Positions 40,654 through 49,886 of a DNA stretch of 64,000 nt are shown piece by piece. The stretch lies in contig JAGHUS010000006.1 of NCBI GenBank assembly GCA_018064685.1, positions 1 to 64,000 on the forward strand, read 5' to 3'. Made by a program: the position numbers and the translations under genes. The first letter of the stretch is position 1, and the number at the start of each line of letters is the position of its first letter. Source of the DNA: Bacteroidales bacterium. GTDB lineage: Bacteria > Bacteroidota > Bacteroidia > Bacteroidales > Bacteroidaceae. Below the pieces are notes generated by a model. It searched no databases, was not told where the DNA came from, and saw only the letters and a program-made list of their open reading frames with translations.

Positions 40654-42675
40654 TCATTTCTTTATGGCCGCATAATTCATCCCCTTCGACGTGCGCTTTG
40701 ATGCAAATTCCTTCTCGCGCAGCAGACGGCCAAGCTCACGGCTCGTGTTGTTCGTTGGTGTGAAGTTAGGGTATGCACGCATGATGATACTCAGGATCTC
40801 ATCGCCCGTCATCCATCGATCCGCATCCGTACCGTCGGCATGCATCAGCACATCGTCGATGATCTCGGTCAGCGAGGTCAAGCGCAGAAACGGTGCGTTG
40901 TGCTGCTGCAGTTGCTTCGTTTCCTCATCGTCGAGCCAGTAGCGCACTCCGTTGTCTATCTCCTCCATCAGCTGGGCATACATCTGACGGTGATCGATGG
41001 GCGTGGTGGTGTCGATACGCGCATCGTCAAGGATTCGGATACACACAAAACGACGGCTGCCTGTACGGTCTACAAGTGGTTTTTGTAGGTTTGTAGTGGC
41101 AATGAACGAGGCGTAGCGTGGCATCACCTCAATGGCCTTGCCGTAGATGGGGCGCACCTTCACCTCGCTCTTCGACAACAGATACTTCAGCGTGGGTTGC
41201 TGGCTCTTCTTCAGTGCATCAAACTCGTCGATGTTAATCAGTGCAAAGCGGCTCAGCGACGACATCAAGTCGCTCTCGCTGCGAAAGTCCACCTTGTCGT
41301 TGTAATAGTCACCCAGCTCGCGAGGCAGTATCATGCTGGCCAGTGTCGTCTTGCCACAACCCTGCTGACCGATGAACAGCGGCTCGATGGCATTGCCATG
41401 CATGCGGTCCTTGCCCAACCAGTGTGCCACCATCGAGAGCAGCCAGGTGTGGAGGTAGTGATGCAGGTCGAGACAGGTGGACGGTATGCGCTCGCAGAAC
41501 TCCCTGACACGGTCTCTTCCGTCCCATTTGGGCAGGTCATACAGGTATGCGTGCAGCGGATTGTAGTTCATCACATCCTTGCTGTTGATGAGTCGGCGAA
41601 TGTCCTTGTCCCACGATCCCAGGCCAGCCTTCAGCGCACGTATCGTCATGGAGTTCATGGCTTGTTCGGTCAGATTGCTGTAGCTGAAGTCATACCCGCT
41701 CTTCTCCCTGTACTGCACGATGCCCGTCAGCACGTTACGACGCAGGTCGTAGTGCGCACGCAGGAAAGCCTCTGTGCGTAGGGTCAGCAGAGCAGTACGC
41801 TCCACATGTCCGAAGCCGATGCGTGAGGCAATCTCCCCCTCGTAGGCATTCTCAAAGATCTGATCTATACGGTCGCGGCTGAAGTCGGAGCTCACCACCC
41901 ACTCCGCATGCTCCCGTGCGTAGGGCAGCGGCAGGTTCGACTCGAAGCAATAACGAGCCAGCAGGCATACCGCTTTTTCTTCCCACTGACCCTCCTGGCT
42001 TACCTGCTGGCGAGCGTCGACGAGCGCCTTGCAACGGCAGGAGTGAAAGACGAAGGAGCGCGTCTCGCTCTCGTCCATGCCCGGCAGCAGCTTCATGGTG
42101 CGACCCACGGCCGATGGCAGATTCGTCTGAGCGGGCACGTCATGCGCCTTCTTGTTCACGTAGAAGGGCAGACTGTCGGCATTGTAGTACATGTCAGCAT
42201 CTTCGCTATATCTCGCTGCATAATCCAGTGTCGGCTCCTCGGTGTCAATCTGCATCTGAAGCTGTGTACAGTACACATAGTGCAGCATTCGGTATGCATT
42301 CGTCTGGTACGTCTGCATCTCCTGCTCATTCACCGGAGCCTCGCCCTCGCGCCACGCTATGCGGCATACGATGTAGAGCGAACGACCGTCATAGTCCCTC
42401 CATGCCATGTGTGTGTAGGGAATTCCCTGCACCCCGTCCATTGTGTTGTCAACCTCTTCACTGCCAGGCAGGTTGCGCACGTGCAGCGTGACGAGTGCGC
42501 AGTACTCCATCAACCCCACCTTCCCATTGCGCTTGCGGTAGTCAGCTGCAAAGACGATTCTGGGGCGGTGTGACTCAAGGTTCAGAAGTCCGTGTTTGAT
42601 ACTCTGTGCAATCTCCTGTGTGTTGTGTCGTTTGTAGCTCAACACATCCTTTTTCTTCTTGATAATAGTACTCAT
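40654..42675 (-). CDS. VirE-domain (BT4734-type) primase/helicase-like protein
   Basis: The 673-residue protein has an N-terminal BT4734-like region (VLSYKRHNTQEIAQ..., about 1-200), a middle region, and a VirE/VapE-type ATPase domain with Walker A GQQGCGKTTLA (about 438-448), Walker B-like FALINIDEFDAL and ATTNLQKPLVD. A DUF3874-like C-terminal winged-helix end follows. Related proteins of phages and islands are replication helicase-primase modules. The neighbour is an HU-like gene, and inverted composite repeats bound the pair, so it may belong to a small mobile or replicating unit. Confidence 0.85.
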   Translation of the reverse strand: MSTIIKKKKDVLSYKRHNTQEIAQSIKHGLLNLESHRPRIVFAADYRKRNGKVGLMEYCALVTLHVRNLPGSEEVDNTMDGVQGIPYTHMAWRDYDGRSLYIVCRIAWREGEAPVNEQEMQTYQTNAYRMLHYVYCTQLQMQIDTEEPTLDYAARYSEDADMYYNADSLPFYVNKKAHDVPAQTNLPSAVGRTMKLLPGMDESETRSFVFHSCRCKALVDARQQVSQEGQWEEKAVCLLARYCFESNLPLPYAREHAEWVVSSDFSRDRIDQIFENAYEGEIASRIGFGHVERTALLTLRTEAFLRAHYDLRRNVLTGIVQYREKSGYDFSYSNLTEQAMNSMTIRALKAGLGSWDKDIRRLINSKDVMNYNPLHAYLYDLPKWDGRDRVREFCERIPSTCLDLHHYLHTWLLSMVAHWLGKDRMHGNAIEPLFIGQQGCGKTTLASMILPRELGDYYNDKVDFRSESDLMSSLSRFALINIDEFDALKKSQQPTLKYLLSKSEVKVRPIYGKAIEVMPRYASFIATTNLQKPLVDRTGSRRFVCIRILDDARIDTTTPIDHRQMYAQLMEEIDNGVRYWLDDEETKQLQQHNAPFLRLTSLTEIIDDVLMHADGTDADRWMTGDEILSIIMRAYPNFTPTNNTSRELGRLLREKEFASKRTSKGMNYAAIKK

Positions 42676-42780
42676 TGAATTGAATTTATTTGTGATTAAA
42701 ACAATTTATTCAACGACGAGTCTACGTTTTTTTCTCAAGAATTTCAAGTTTTTATCAAAATAGTATAAAATATATACAAA

Positions 42781-42865
42781 ACAGTGTAGTTAAATGCAGT
42801 TGTCTATTTTACTTATATAATTGTAGTACAGTTCATTAACACACCTTTGTGTAGATGTAGTTAAA
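42781..42865. repeat. Right composite end of the VirE/HU module
   Basis: Read on the minus strand, TTTAACTACATCTACAC begins at 42865 and TTTAACTACACTGT begins at 42794, 71 bp apart. This mirrors the pair at 39923 and 39995 in sequence, order and spacing. Confidence 0.7.
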
Positions 42866-42883
42866 AAATATGAATAACCCTGA

Positions 42884-45358
42884 TTACAGCCTGGAGTAGT
42901 AGAACCGCCTAACACCTTCATCGTCCCAGTTATGATCGCCGAGGTTGGAATACAGAGTGACGGGGCGATGCAACGTGGGACGGTAGAATTCATCGCCCTG
43001 CAACAGCGAGGGGAAGACGTGCTTCCAAAGTCCATCGCGCAGACCTGCCACTTCCTCGATTTGGTAGTTGGAGTGATAGGACATGTGAATGGAGTTTTGC
43101 AGCGTATATCCGTATTCATCAATCGTCTCTTGAGCGATGAGGTTGCCATGAGAGTCGTAGGAGTAGATTGTCTTATGCTTAAAAACATCACCTTTGTAGA
43201 ACTCGCTGTATGCCAAACGCCCTTCGCTGTCGTAAGTGTAGAGTGTATGGGTTTCTTTGGGCAGATTCTCGTGTTTGATTATTCTGCCCTTCTTGTCGTA
43301 GGTGGCGCGTTCCTGCAGTTCCATGCGTACAGTGTGGGGCACATCCTGAATGCGTGCCCAAAGGGCGTCGAGGAAGTACTCGTACTGCAGCACCTCGGTC
43401 AGCATGCCTTTTTTGTTATAATGATACACGTAGCGTACGTGCGAGCGTGAGGGCTGGAAGTCTTCACTCCATTTGTGACAGTCCTTGACGATCATTCTGC
43501 CGGCATCGTCATAGGCATACGCGTAGCAGTTGTGCCATCCCCGACGGTCAAGACTGTCGTTCTGCATGTCATCGTATTCTAGCACCTTTCGCCCGCTTTT
43601 GTCATACTCATATCTTGTGTCTTGACGGTATTTGTAGGCGTCTTTGCATATCATGCGCAATGGTTTGCTGTCGGCATCGTATTCGATGTGATAGACAATT
43701 GTGTCTTTGGCGTAAGCACTTTTGTAAGAATAGGATTCAACGCGTTGTAGCGAGTCGTAATGTGGAATGATGATTCGCACCCCACCATCCTTCGTCTGCG
43801 TCACCACGCTATCCAGTTTCAACAACAACTCGTCGCTGACAACCCTCTTCCATTTGACGTTTTTCTTTCTGCTTTTCTTTTCAACCTTCTCCTTTGGAGC
43901 ATCGACGGGGCGGTCGAGGTTGATATGCGGGAAGCGTGCCTTCAAGCGCTTGGCCTGCTTCTGTGTGACCTTGCCGTGCACGGTAAGGCGTTGGATGTCT
44001 ATGCTGTCCATCCACTGTGGCAGCTCGACACGATCCACGAAATAGAGGGAGAGGCGGTCGATGGCCTTTGCCTCGCGCAGTGCCTCGGGCACTCGCTTCA
44101 CGCGCAGTTCCAGTCCGAAGGGATTGCTGCCGTCAAGAGAGTTCGACTTGGAGGAGTCGCGCTTGCTGTACGTCTGCATCCGACGCTTCAAACCGTCGTT
44201 CATGGCATCGTTGCCTTCGCCCATTCGCACCATCCACCCTATCTGTGGCGTGAGGGCGAGGGTGACGGGGTCCTCCTTCACGCTGACCAGTCCGGCAAAG
44301 AGCTCCATGGACGTGTCGCTCAGTGTCTGTCCCGAGGGCGCTGTCACAACGTAGCGGAAAGGCACGCGCACCATCTCGCTCAGCATCTGTCGGGTGTGTG
44401 CCACCTTCTCGGGCGTGCGCACTCCGTCCTTGTCGTAGGGGAAGAGCTTCAGGAACCATCCGTCCAGCTCGGTAGGACCTTCAAAGCTGCAGCCGCCACC
44501 ACGCAGTCGCAGCGGTGTGTCCTTCATCACCATATCCTTCCAGAAAGCCTGGTTGGGCTTGCCCTGAGAGGCACGCACAAACTCCTTCAGTATGGGGTCT
44601 AAATCCTTCGTCCACCACCCCATACCATACTTCTTCAGGGCCATGGCCTTGTCGTGCACCTTCTGCCAGTCCTGCGGTGTGCCTTGCAGGGTGATGGTGG
44701 GGATGCCGCAAGCCAACGTGTGTACTATGTATTCGAAATAGCTCTTCATGGCGTCCATCAGGGTTATCTGCGAGGCGATGCGCTCGGTGGGACCGGTGGT
44801 GGTGAAGTCGGCAGTGATGGTGTGACAGATGTCGGCCTTGCTGTGCTGCGCTATCTGCCTCTCGAAGTCGGTCATGATGGCCGACCAGTCGGGATGCCCG
44901 CCGACAAGGTCTTCCTGGCTGTTCACTACCAGACTTATCTTTCCGTCATGACTTACCAGCTTGGAACGGAGTTCGTCGGCATGCTCGTTGACATAGTACG
45001 AGAAGTTCTGGGCTATGACGAGCCACACCATGTCGGGCGAGAGGACGAGGGGACGGTGCTCGGCAAAGCAGCGCACCATGGTATTGTAGAGGACGTCGGA
45101 GGTGCAGTACAGCATGGAGTCGCGCTCGAAACTGCTTGCCACAAGTCCGTCGGCTGGCTTCGCGACATTGGCATGCCCGGCCACCATCTTTGCCAGCTCC
45201 TTCCCACCACGAAGGGAGCTGTATTTGTCTCGTACTGGAGCCGGCAGGTTCTCGTCCACCACGAAGGTGATGCCCGATTCGGTCTTTGTCTGTTGTGCCG
45301 AAAGCATCATGGGCAGACACACAAAAAAGAGTAACAGAGAGAGTGTGCGTTTCTTCAT
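42884..45358 (-). CDS. Exported DUF4419-domain protein with YD-repeat-like C-terminus
   Basis: From the ATG at 45358 the product has 824 residues and a signal peptide (MKKRTLSLLLFFVCLPMMLSAQ). Residues about 30-400 fit DUF4419 (SPDMVWLVIAQNFSYYVN, then YGMGWWTKDLDPIL, GGCSFEGPTELDGWFLKLFPY). The C-terminal third has Tyr-Asp-rich strands of the RHS/YD type (YEYDKSGRKVLEYDD, YDKKGRI, YDSEGRLAYSEFY, YDSHGNLI). No lipobox. The function of DUF4419 is unknown; YD repeats often form shells or binding surfaces. A start at 45388 is possible but has no signal-peptide benefit. Confidence 0.75.
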   Translation of the reverse strand: MKKRTLSLLLFFVCLPMMLSAQQTKTESGITFVVDENLPAPVRDKYSSLRGGKELAKMVAGHANVAKPADGLVASSFERDSMLYCTSDVLYNTMVRCFAEHRPLVLSPDMVWLVIAQNFSYYVNEHADELRSKLVSHDGKISLVVNSQEDLVGGHPDWSAIMTDFERQIAQHSKADICHTITADFTTTGPTERIASQITLMDAMKSYFEYIVHTLACGIPTITLQGTPQDWQKVHDKAMALKKYGMGWWTKDLDPILKEFVRASQGKPNQAFWKDMVMKDTPLRLRGGGCSFEGPTELDGWFLKLFPYDKDGVRTPEKVAHTRQMLSEMVRVPFRYVVTAPSGQTLSDTSMELFAGLVSVKEDPVTLALTPQIGWMVRMGEGNDAMNDGLKRRMQTYSKRDSSKSNSLDGSNPFGLELRVKRVPEALREAKAIDRLSLYFVDRVELPQWMDSIDIQRLTVHGKVTQKQAKRLKARFPHINLDRPVDAPKEKVEKKSRKKNVKWKRVVSDELLLKLDSVVTQTKDGGVRIIIPHYDSLQRVESYSYKSAYAKDTIVYHIEYDADSKPLRMICKDAYKYRQDTRYEYDKSGRKVLEYDDMQNDSLDRRGWHNCYAYAYDDAGRMIVKDCHKWSEDFQPSRSHVRYVYHYNKKGMLTEVLQYEYFLDALWARIQDVPHTVRMELQERATYDKKGRIIKHENLPKETHTLYTYDSEGRLAYSEFYKGDVFKHKTIYSYDSHGNLIAQETIDEYGYTLQNSIHMSYHSNYQIEEVAGLRDGLWKHVFPSLLQGDEFYRPTLHRPVTLYSNLGDHNWDDEGVRRFYYSRL

Positions 45359-45630
45359 TTTCTTCTTGGAATTTTGGTTTTGTGGCACTTGTGGATTTCG
45401 TGTGAGAGAAATTAAACATCAACAAAGAAAAACCTTTCAAAAAACCGGTTTTTATTATGTTTTTATTGGTTGATATTTCCACTTCACACAATTCCCACGT
45501 TTTTTCGACGGCAAAGGTAGAGGTTCTGCCCGAAAACTGCAAGAAATGCATTTCACAAATAATTCACAATTGACATTTGTATTTCACAAATAATTCACAA
45601 ACGCCACTTAACACACTGTTCATGCGATAG

Positions 45631-46845
45631 TTACAAAGATTGAACGAAAGCATCCCAATCCTTGGCTGTTCCACTGCCGCCAAACACCTTTTGCTGCATT
45701 CTGAGTCGGCTTTGCGACACACTGCTGGCGCCCATTGCCAGGAGCCGGGCCATGTTGGAGGGCGTCGTATCCATCTTGATGAGCATGCAGATGCGGTATT
45801 CCGTCTCCGACAGTTCGTAGAGCGAATAGAGGGTGCTGCGGAATTGCGGGAAGGCAGCCAGCAGTCGCTCCTCGACCATTCGCCAATCGGCAGGACGCAG
45901 CGCCTTGTCGGCCTTGATATGGGAACGAAGCATCTCATCCACCTCGGCGTCGTAGAAGGCACGATGGTTGGGAGGCAACGAGTGAGAGGATGGCTCCTCG
46001 TCCTGCGCAGTAACGTCCGGCTCGGCGTGCATGCTTGTCTGCGCATTGACTTTCTGTCTACGCCAAACCCACATCCCGATAACGGCCAACAAGGCTCCAG
46101 CCATCACAAGCCACGGCGTCATGTTGCCGCCTTCGTCCACCCGCCTCTTCTGCATCTCGTTCTGCAGTCGAAGCACCTTGTTGTGGGCACGCTCCATCAG
46201 CATGTTGCACGACTGGCGCATGGCGACGAGCGATGCCGTGTCGCGCTGCGTCTGCAGCATCATCTGGTCGATGGTGGCAATGTCCTCGGTGCTGTAACGC
46301 ACACCCAGTGTGTCGCCGATGTTACGGCAGAAGGTGCGAGCCATCTCCTGCATGTCGCGTGCCTCCTCATAGAGGCCGTTGCGAAGGAACACATACCCCT
46401 TTTGGGCAAAGAGGCGGCTGCGCCAGTAGTCGTTCAGCCACAGGGTGTCGCACGTCAGCGACAGCTCGGTGTAGTACAGATGCCGACGCGAATTCTTGTC
46501 CACATCGGCGCAGACACGTCCGGCATAGTAATAAGCCATGCCCATCTTCTGCCAGTCGCCCTGCTGCTCGTAGTAATCCACCACCTTCATAATGAGCGAG
46601 TCGGAAGTATGCTTCTTGTATATCTTGTCCGTTCCGCGCACCGTGAGCAGGTCGTAGTACATCAGCACCTCCTCGTCCATCGTTGCCACCTCGGCGCGCA
46701 TGTCCTCGAGCATGGCAAAGGCGCTGTCGGGATGGTCGTAGAAGAGCGAGTCGACGTCAGCCAGGCGCGACATCATCCGTCCAGCCTTGTCACACGAAGC
46801 GAGAAGGAGGAAGAGGAGAAGGACTGTGAGCCAGCATCTGTTCAT
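45631..46845 (-). CDS. Lipoprotein TPR / membrane / HTH regulator
   Basis: From the ATG at 46845 the 404-residue product has a lipoprotein-type signal (MNRCWLTVLLLFLLLASCDK), TPR-like helices (about 20-240) and one transmembrane helix (MTPWLVMAGALLAVIGMWVW, about 242-261). The final domain (about 310-400) reads LSETEYRICMLIKMDTTPSNMARLL with SVSQSRLRMQQKVFG, a LuxR-like helix-turn-helix. Such TPR-membrane-HTH proteins couple an outer or periplasmic sensor region to a cytoplasmic DNA-binding end. A lipid anchor and a cytoplasmic domain are hard to combine, so the N-terminal Cys may be an uncleaved signal anchor. Two related genes lie at 47027 and 47467. Confidence 0.75.
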   Translation of the reverse strand: MNRCWLTVLLLFLLLASCDKAGRMMSRLADVDSLFYDHPDSAFAMLEDMRAEVATMDEEVLMYYDLLTVRGTDKIYKKHTSDSLIMKVVDYYEQQGDWQKMGMAYYYAGRVCADVDKNSRRHLYYTELSLTCDTLWLNDYWRSRLFAQKGYVFLRNGLYEEARDMQEMARTFCRNIGDTLGVRYSTEDIATIDQMMLQTQRDTASLVAMRQSCNMLMERAHNKVLRLQNEMQKRRVDEGGNMTPWLVMAGALLAVIGMWVWRRQKVNAQTSMHAEPDVTAQDEEPSSHSLPPNHRAFYDAEVDEMLRSHIKADKALRPADWRMVEERLLAAFPQFRSTLYSLYELSETEYRICMLIKMDTTPSNMARLLAMGASSVSQSRLRMQQKVFGGSGTAKDWDAFVQSL

Positions 46846-47026
46846 ACGAATCTGCACATTATTTTTGACTAACGACAAAGACTATCCACACAACACCCTA
46901 GCAGGGAGGGGTAGTATGACATTGCAAAGTTACAAATAATATTTGAAACGACAAGAGATTGCTGAGTCAAAATGTCAAATAACGTAAGTTCGATGAAATA
47001 TAAATGACTAAAAAAAACTGACAGAA

Positions 47027-47314
47027 TCAAGAGGAGGATGCATGAATCCGACTAAAGAGGTTACTGTTTTGATTATCGTTGCCAGCTTGTTCTTCTGTTA
47101 TCCAACTGTATTTCTTCATCCATCTCCAAACCGTTACACGTGCAAGATTTGTCAGGTGTTGTATTTCTTGGCCTGACAATCCGATACGCATCAGATAAAA
47201 CACCTGCATGTGCTGTTCAGTGAATTGTCCTACCTTATTGATTATATTCATTCTGAAAGTCGGATAGAGTTTGTCAACTGCTTGATACAGTTTTTTCCAG
47301 TCGTTAGCCGACAT
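47027..47314 (-). CDS. Stand-alone HTH protein related to the TPR-HTH regulators
   Basis: The 95-residue product (SANDWKKLYQAVDKLYPTFRMNII..., FTEQHMQVFYLMRIGLSGQEIQHLTNLARVTVWRWMKKYSW) matches the C-terminal DNA-binding end of TPR-membrane-HTH proteins such as that at 47467-49374 (LTEEDWDELIELSGQHFPTF...). It lacks any sensor or membrane part. It may be a truncated regulator or an independent repressor. It is divergent from the gene at 47467 across a 152-bp gap. Confidence 0.6.
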   Translation of the reverse strand: MSANDWKKLYQAVDKLYPTFRMNIINKVGQFTEQHMQVFYLMRIGLSGQEIQHLTNLARVTVWRWMKKYSWITEEQAGNDNQNSNLFSRIHASSS

Positions 47315-47324
47315 TTACCATGAA

Positions 47325-47388
47325 TGTACTTTTGTGTACTTTTTTCTTCCAAAACATTTGCGCACTTTATTTTTTGTGCTTATTTTTG
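47325..47388 (+). promoter_or_regulatory. Promoter copy A with conserved upstream element
   Basis: TTTG (47357-47360), 20 bp, TATTTTTG (47381-47388). The preceding 30 bp (47325-47354, tgtacttttgtgtacttttt...) is identical to that at 49437-49466. The two promoters align without gaps at an offset of 2112 bp. Confidence 0.85.
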
Positions 47389-47466
47389 CGCGGAGAAATG
47401 AAAATATACTGGATTCTATTGATTTTTGAGATAATTTGAAAATCGCAAGTTTACAACATACATATT

Positions 47467-49374
47467 ATGAGCTACTGTAGGAAGTCTCCGTTATCTCTTT
47501 TTCTTTTGATTTTACTTTTTGTTATCAGCTCATGTTCGAGTCAGAGAGAAGAACGCTTTATGTCTTTTCTGAACGTTACGGAAGACTTGATAGAAGTATC
47601 ACCCGACTCTGCATTTCATTTGCTAGGTCAGTTGAATCCCGACCAATTAGAAGGTATTTCGCAGAGAGAGCGGAATTCTTACTTCTTGCTAAGGGCTAAG
47701 GCTCAGAACAAAGCCTTTATTCCGTTTGAAGATGACAGTTTGATGCTATCCTTAGTATCCTACTACGATTCAAAGGGGTCGGCAAACGAGCGCGTCCTTT
47801 CCAATTATATGTTAGGTTGTGTTTATCGCGACTTGGCAGAAGCGCCCAATGCCATCAGTTGTTTCCAGAAAGCCATTAATAGTGCTGATACTCTGTCGGC
47901 AGAGTGCGATAATAGGTTGCTAAGCAGTGTGTATTCACAGATGGCGGAACTTTGGGGTGCACAGTTGCTTTGGAACGATGAAATACGATGCCGGGAACAG
48001 TCTGTCAAATACTCACTCATGGCCAATGATACGCTAAACGCGCTGTATGACTTTTGTTTGATGGCATCTGCATATTTCAAACTTAACGAACCGACAAAGG
48101 CAGAAAAAATCTTGCTGAAAGCCAAAGAGGAGTATGAAAAACTCGGTGAACAACAAGAATGGCTTGACTTTTCGATTATTCTCATAGCCCTATACACAGA
48201 AAAGATAGATGAGTTTGATAAAGCTAGATCTTTAATAAATGAGTATGAGGCCAAAACGGTCTATGTTGACGACCAAGGAGTAATTCTGCCTCAGAGAAGG
48301 CATTTATACAGTTACAAAGCGCACTATTTTGAGCATAATCATGAATTAGATTCTGCCCTTTATTATTATGCAAAATCCGTCCATCCCGACATGCAGTTTC
48401 CGGAATTTGATCTAATGTATCGTGGACTGCTACGAGTTTACCAAGAAATGAACGAACCAGATTCCATTGCTAAATATGCTGCCTTGTATTGTATGTTTAA
48501 TGATTCATCGATTGCGCTGACAGATAGGGAAATAACTAAGAGGATGACCTCCCTGTACAATTACAATCGATTTGCACAAATGGCTTCGGAACAACAACAG
48601 AAGGCAAAAGATGCGATATACAACATGATGCTTGTAGTCTCATTCTTCCTTTTATTTGCTGTTTCCGCATGTACAACAATTCTATTAATGTATCGAAGCA
48701 AAAAGCGAAAACAGCAGGAACTTGAGGATACATTGAACAGATATACAGAGGCATGCAAGAGATTGGAAGAGTCAAAAAGCGAACAGCATGAGAAGGAGAA
48801 ATACTATATTCAGTTATCTGCCACACTGCAAGAGGAACTGACCGATGCAAGGCTGCATTTCTTCAACCAAGAAGAGAAATGTGAGCGTTTGCAAAACGAC
48901 ATAGAAGCATTGGCAGAACTAAGAACGAGAGAGACAGAGAAATATATTGCATATCAAAATGCCTTGGAAAAAGAGATTGAGCAGTTATTGCGAAATGAGC
49001 ATGTTCGCGAGATGAACAATAGAACTATATCTTTTAAAAATTCACTAAAAGTTAGATACTTCAAGGATGTGGCAAACGATCCAAGAAAGAGCTTGACAGA
49101 AGAGGACTGGGACGAATTGATAGAACTTTCTGGTCAACATTTTCCCACCTTTCTTCATGACCTTCGCAACAATCCAAATCTCAGTTCACAAGCTATAAAG
49201 GTAGCTGTATTAACCCTTGTGAAAATGCATGAAGGCGAAATGGCTAATCTTTTGAGTGTGAACAAACAGCGCATATCCAACATCAAATCGGAGATAAACA
49301 AAAAGCTATTCGGAGAAACCTCTGCAAAGTCTTTATATGGCAATCTGACAAAAAATTACCTGACACTACCATAA
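47467..49374 (+). CDS. Lipoprotein TPR / membrane / coiled-coil / HTH regulator
   Basis: The 635-residue protein has a lipoprotein-type signal (LLFVISSCSSQ, Cys near 23), TPR repeats over about 35-370, one membrane helix (MMLVVSFFLLFAVSACTTILLMY, about 383-405) and a charged coiled coil (about 410-530). The C-terminal HTH-like domain (LTEEDWDELIELSGQHFPTFLHDLRN..., KMHEGEMANLLSVNKQRISNIKSEINKKLFG) follows. The arrangement suggests an envelope sensor with a cytoplasmic DNA-binding end. The next gene downstream is DUF3244, whose promoter is a copy of this gene's own. Regulation of the downstream genes is inference. Confidence 0.8.
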   Translation: MSYCRKSPLSLFLLILLFVISSCSSQREERFMSFLNVTEDLIEVSPDSAFHLLGQLNPDQLEGISQRERNSYFLLRAKAQNKAFIPFEDDSLMLSLVSYYDSKGSANERVLSNYMLGCVYRDLAEAPNAISCFQKAINSADTLSAECDNRLLSSVYSQMAELWGAQLLWNDEIRCREQSVKYSLMANDTLNALYDFCLMASAYFKLNEPTKAEKILLKAKEEYEKLGEQQEWLDFSIILIALYTEKIDEFDKARSLINEYEAKTVYVDDQGVILPQRRHLYSYKAHYFEHNHELDSALYYYAKSVHPDMQFPEFDLMYRGLLRVYQEMNEPDSIAKYAALYCMFNDSSIALTDREITKRMTSLYNYNRFAQMASEQQQKAKDAIYNMMLVVSFFLLFAVSACTTILLMYRSKKRKQQELEDTLNRYTEACKRLEESKSEQHEKEKYYIQLSATLQEELTDARLHFFNQEEKCERLQNDIEALAELRTRETEKYIAYQNALEKEIEQLLRNEHVREMNNRTISFKNSLKVRYFKDVANDPRKSLTEEDWDELIELSGQHFPTFLHDLRNNPNLSSQAIKVAVLTLVKMHEGEMANLLSVNKQRISNIKSEINKKLFGETSAKSLYGNLTKNYLTLP

Positions 49375-49436
49375 ATTATTTTACATTGAAAATCAGAATA
49401 TTACAAATACCATTATTACCATTTCCTACCCCTAGG

Positions 49437-49500
49437 TGTACTTTTGTGTACTTTTTTCTTCCAAAATATTTGCATACTTTATGTTTTGAACTTAATTTTG
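49437..49500 (+). promoter_or_regulatory. Promoter copy B before the DUF3244 gene
   Basis: TTTG (49469-49472), 20 bp, TAATTTTG (49493-49500). The upstream 30 bp (49437-49466) is identical to promoter copy A. A transcription start near 49507 is expected, which supports the coding start at 49524. Confidence 0.85.
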
Positions 49501-49523
49501 CGGAGAATTTAAAAAATAAACTT

Positions 49524-49886
49524 ATGGGAAATAAAGTATCTATTATCTTTCTTCTTTTCTATTTTATGTGTATTACTAATGCGAACGCGCAAGCGATTGA
49601 TGTTACTTTACAAGTCGGATACATAGATCCGTCAATAAACAAAAATGGTTCGCACCGTACGCCACCAGCCGCACTACACATGGAAGTGGATGGCAATGTA
49701 TTGTATCTCCCTTCGTTGCAAAACGACTATGATGTTCGTTTGGAGGATTTAGATGGCATTGTAGTTTGGGAACAACATATATATAATGGGGAAGAAACCG
49801 TGACAATTCCTCTTCAATTAACCGGATGTTATAAATTAGTATTAACTAGGGAGTTTATCACCTATTATGCATTCATAAGTCTTTGA
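49524..49886 (+). CDS. DUF3244-type exported protein, 120 aa
   Basis: From ATG 49524 the product has 120 residues and a signal peptide (MGNKVSIIFLLFYFMCITNANAQ). The rest is a small beta domain (LHMEVDGNVLYLPSLQNDYDVRLEDLDG, then VTIPLQLTGCYKLVLT), as in Bacteroidales DUF3244 proteins, which have an Ig-like fold. A longer frame beginning at 49386 starts upstream of the promoter and is rejected. The duplicated promoter ties it to the regulator at 47467. Confidence 0.75.
   Translation: MGNKVSIIFLLFYFMCITNANAQAIDVTLQVGYIDPSINKNGSHRTPPAALHMEVDGNVLYLPSLQNDYDVRLEDLDGIVVWEQHIYNGEETVTIPLQLTGCYKLVLTREFITYYAFISL

Noticed and set aside
45640-46872. A 410-codon plus-strand frame opposite the TPR-HTH regulator
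   Set aside because: The minus strand has the signal, membrane helix and HTH; the antisense frame has none.
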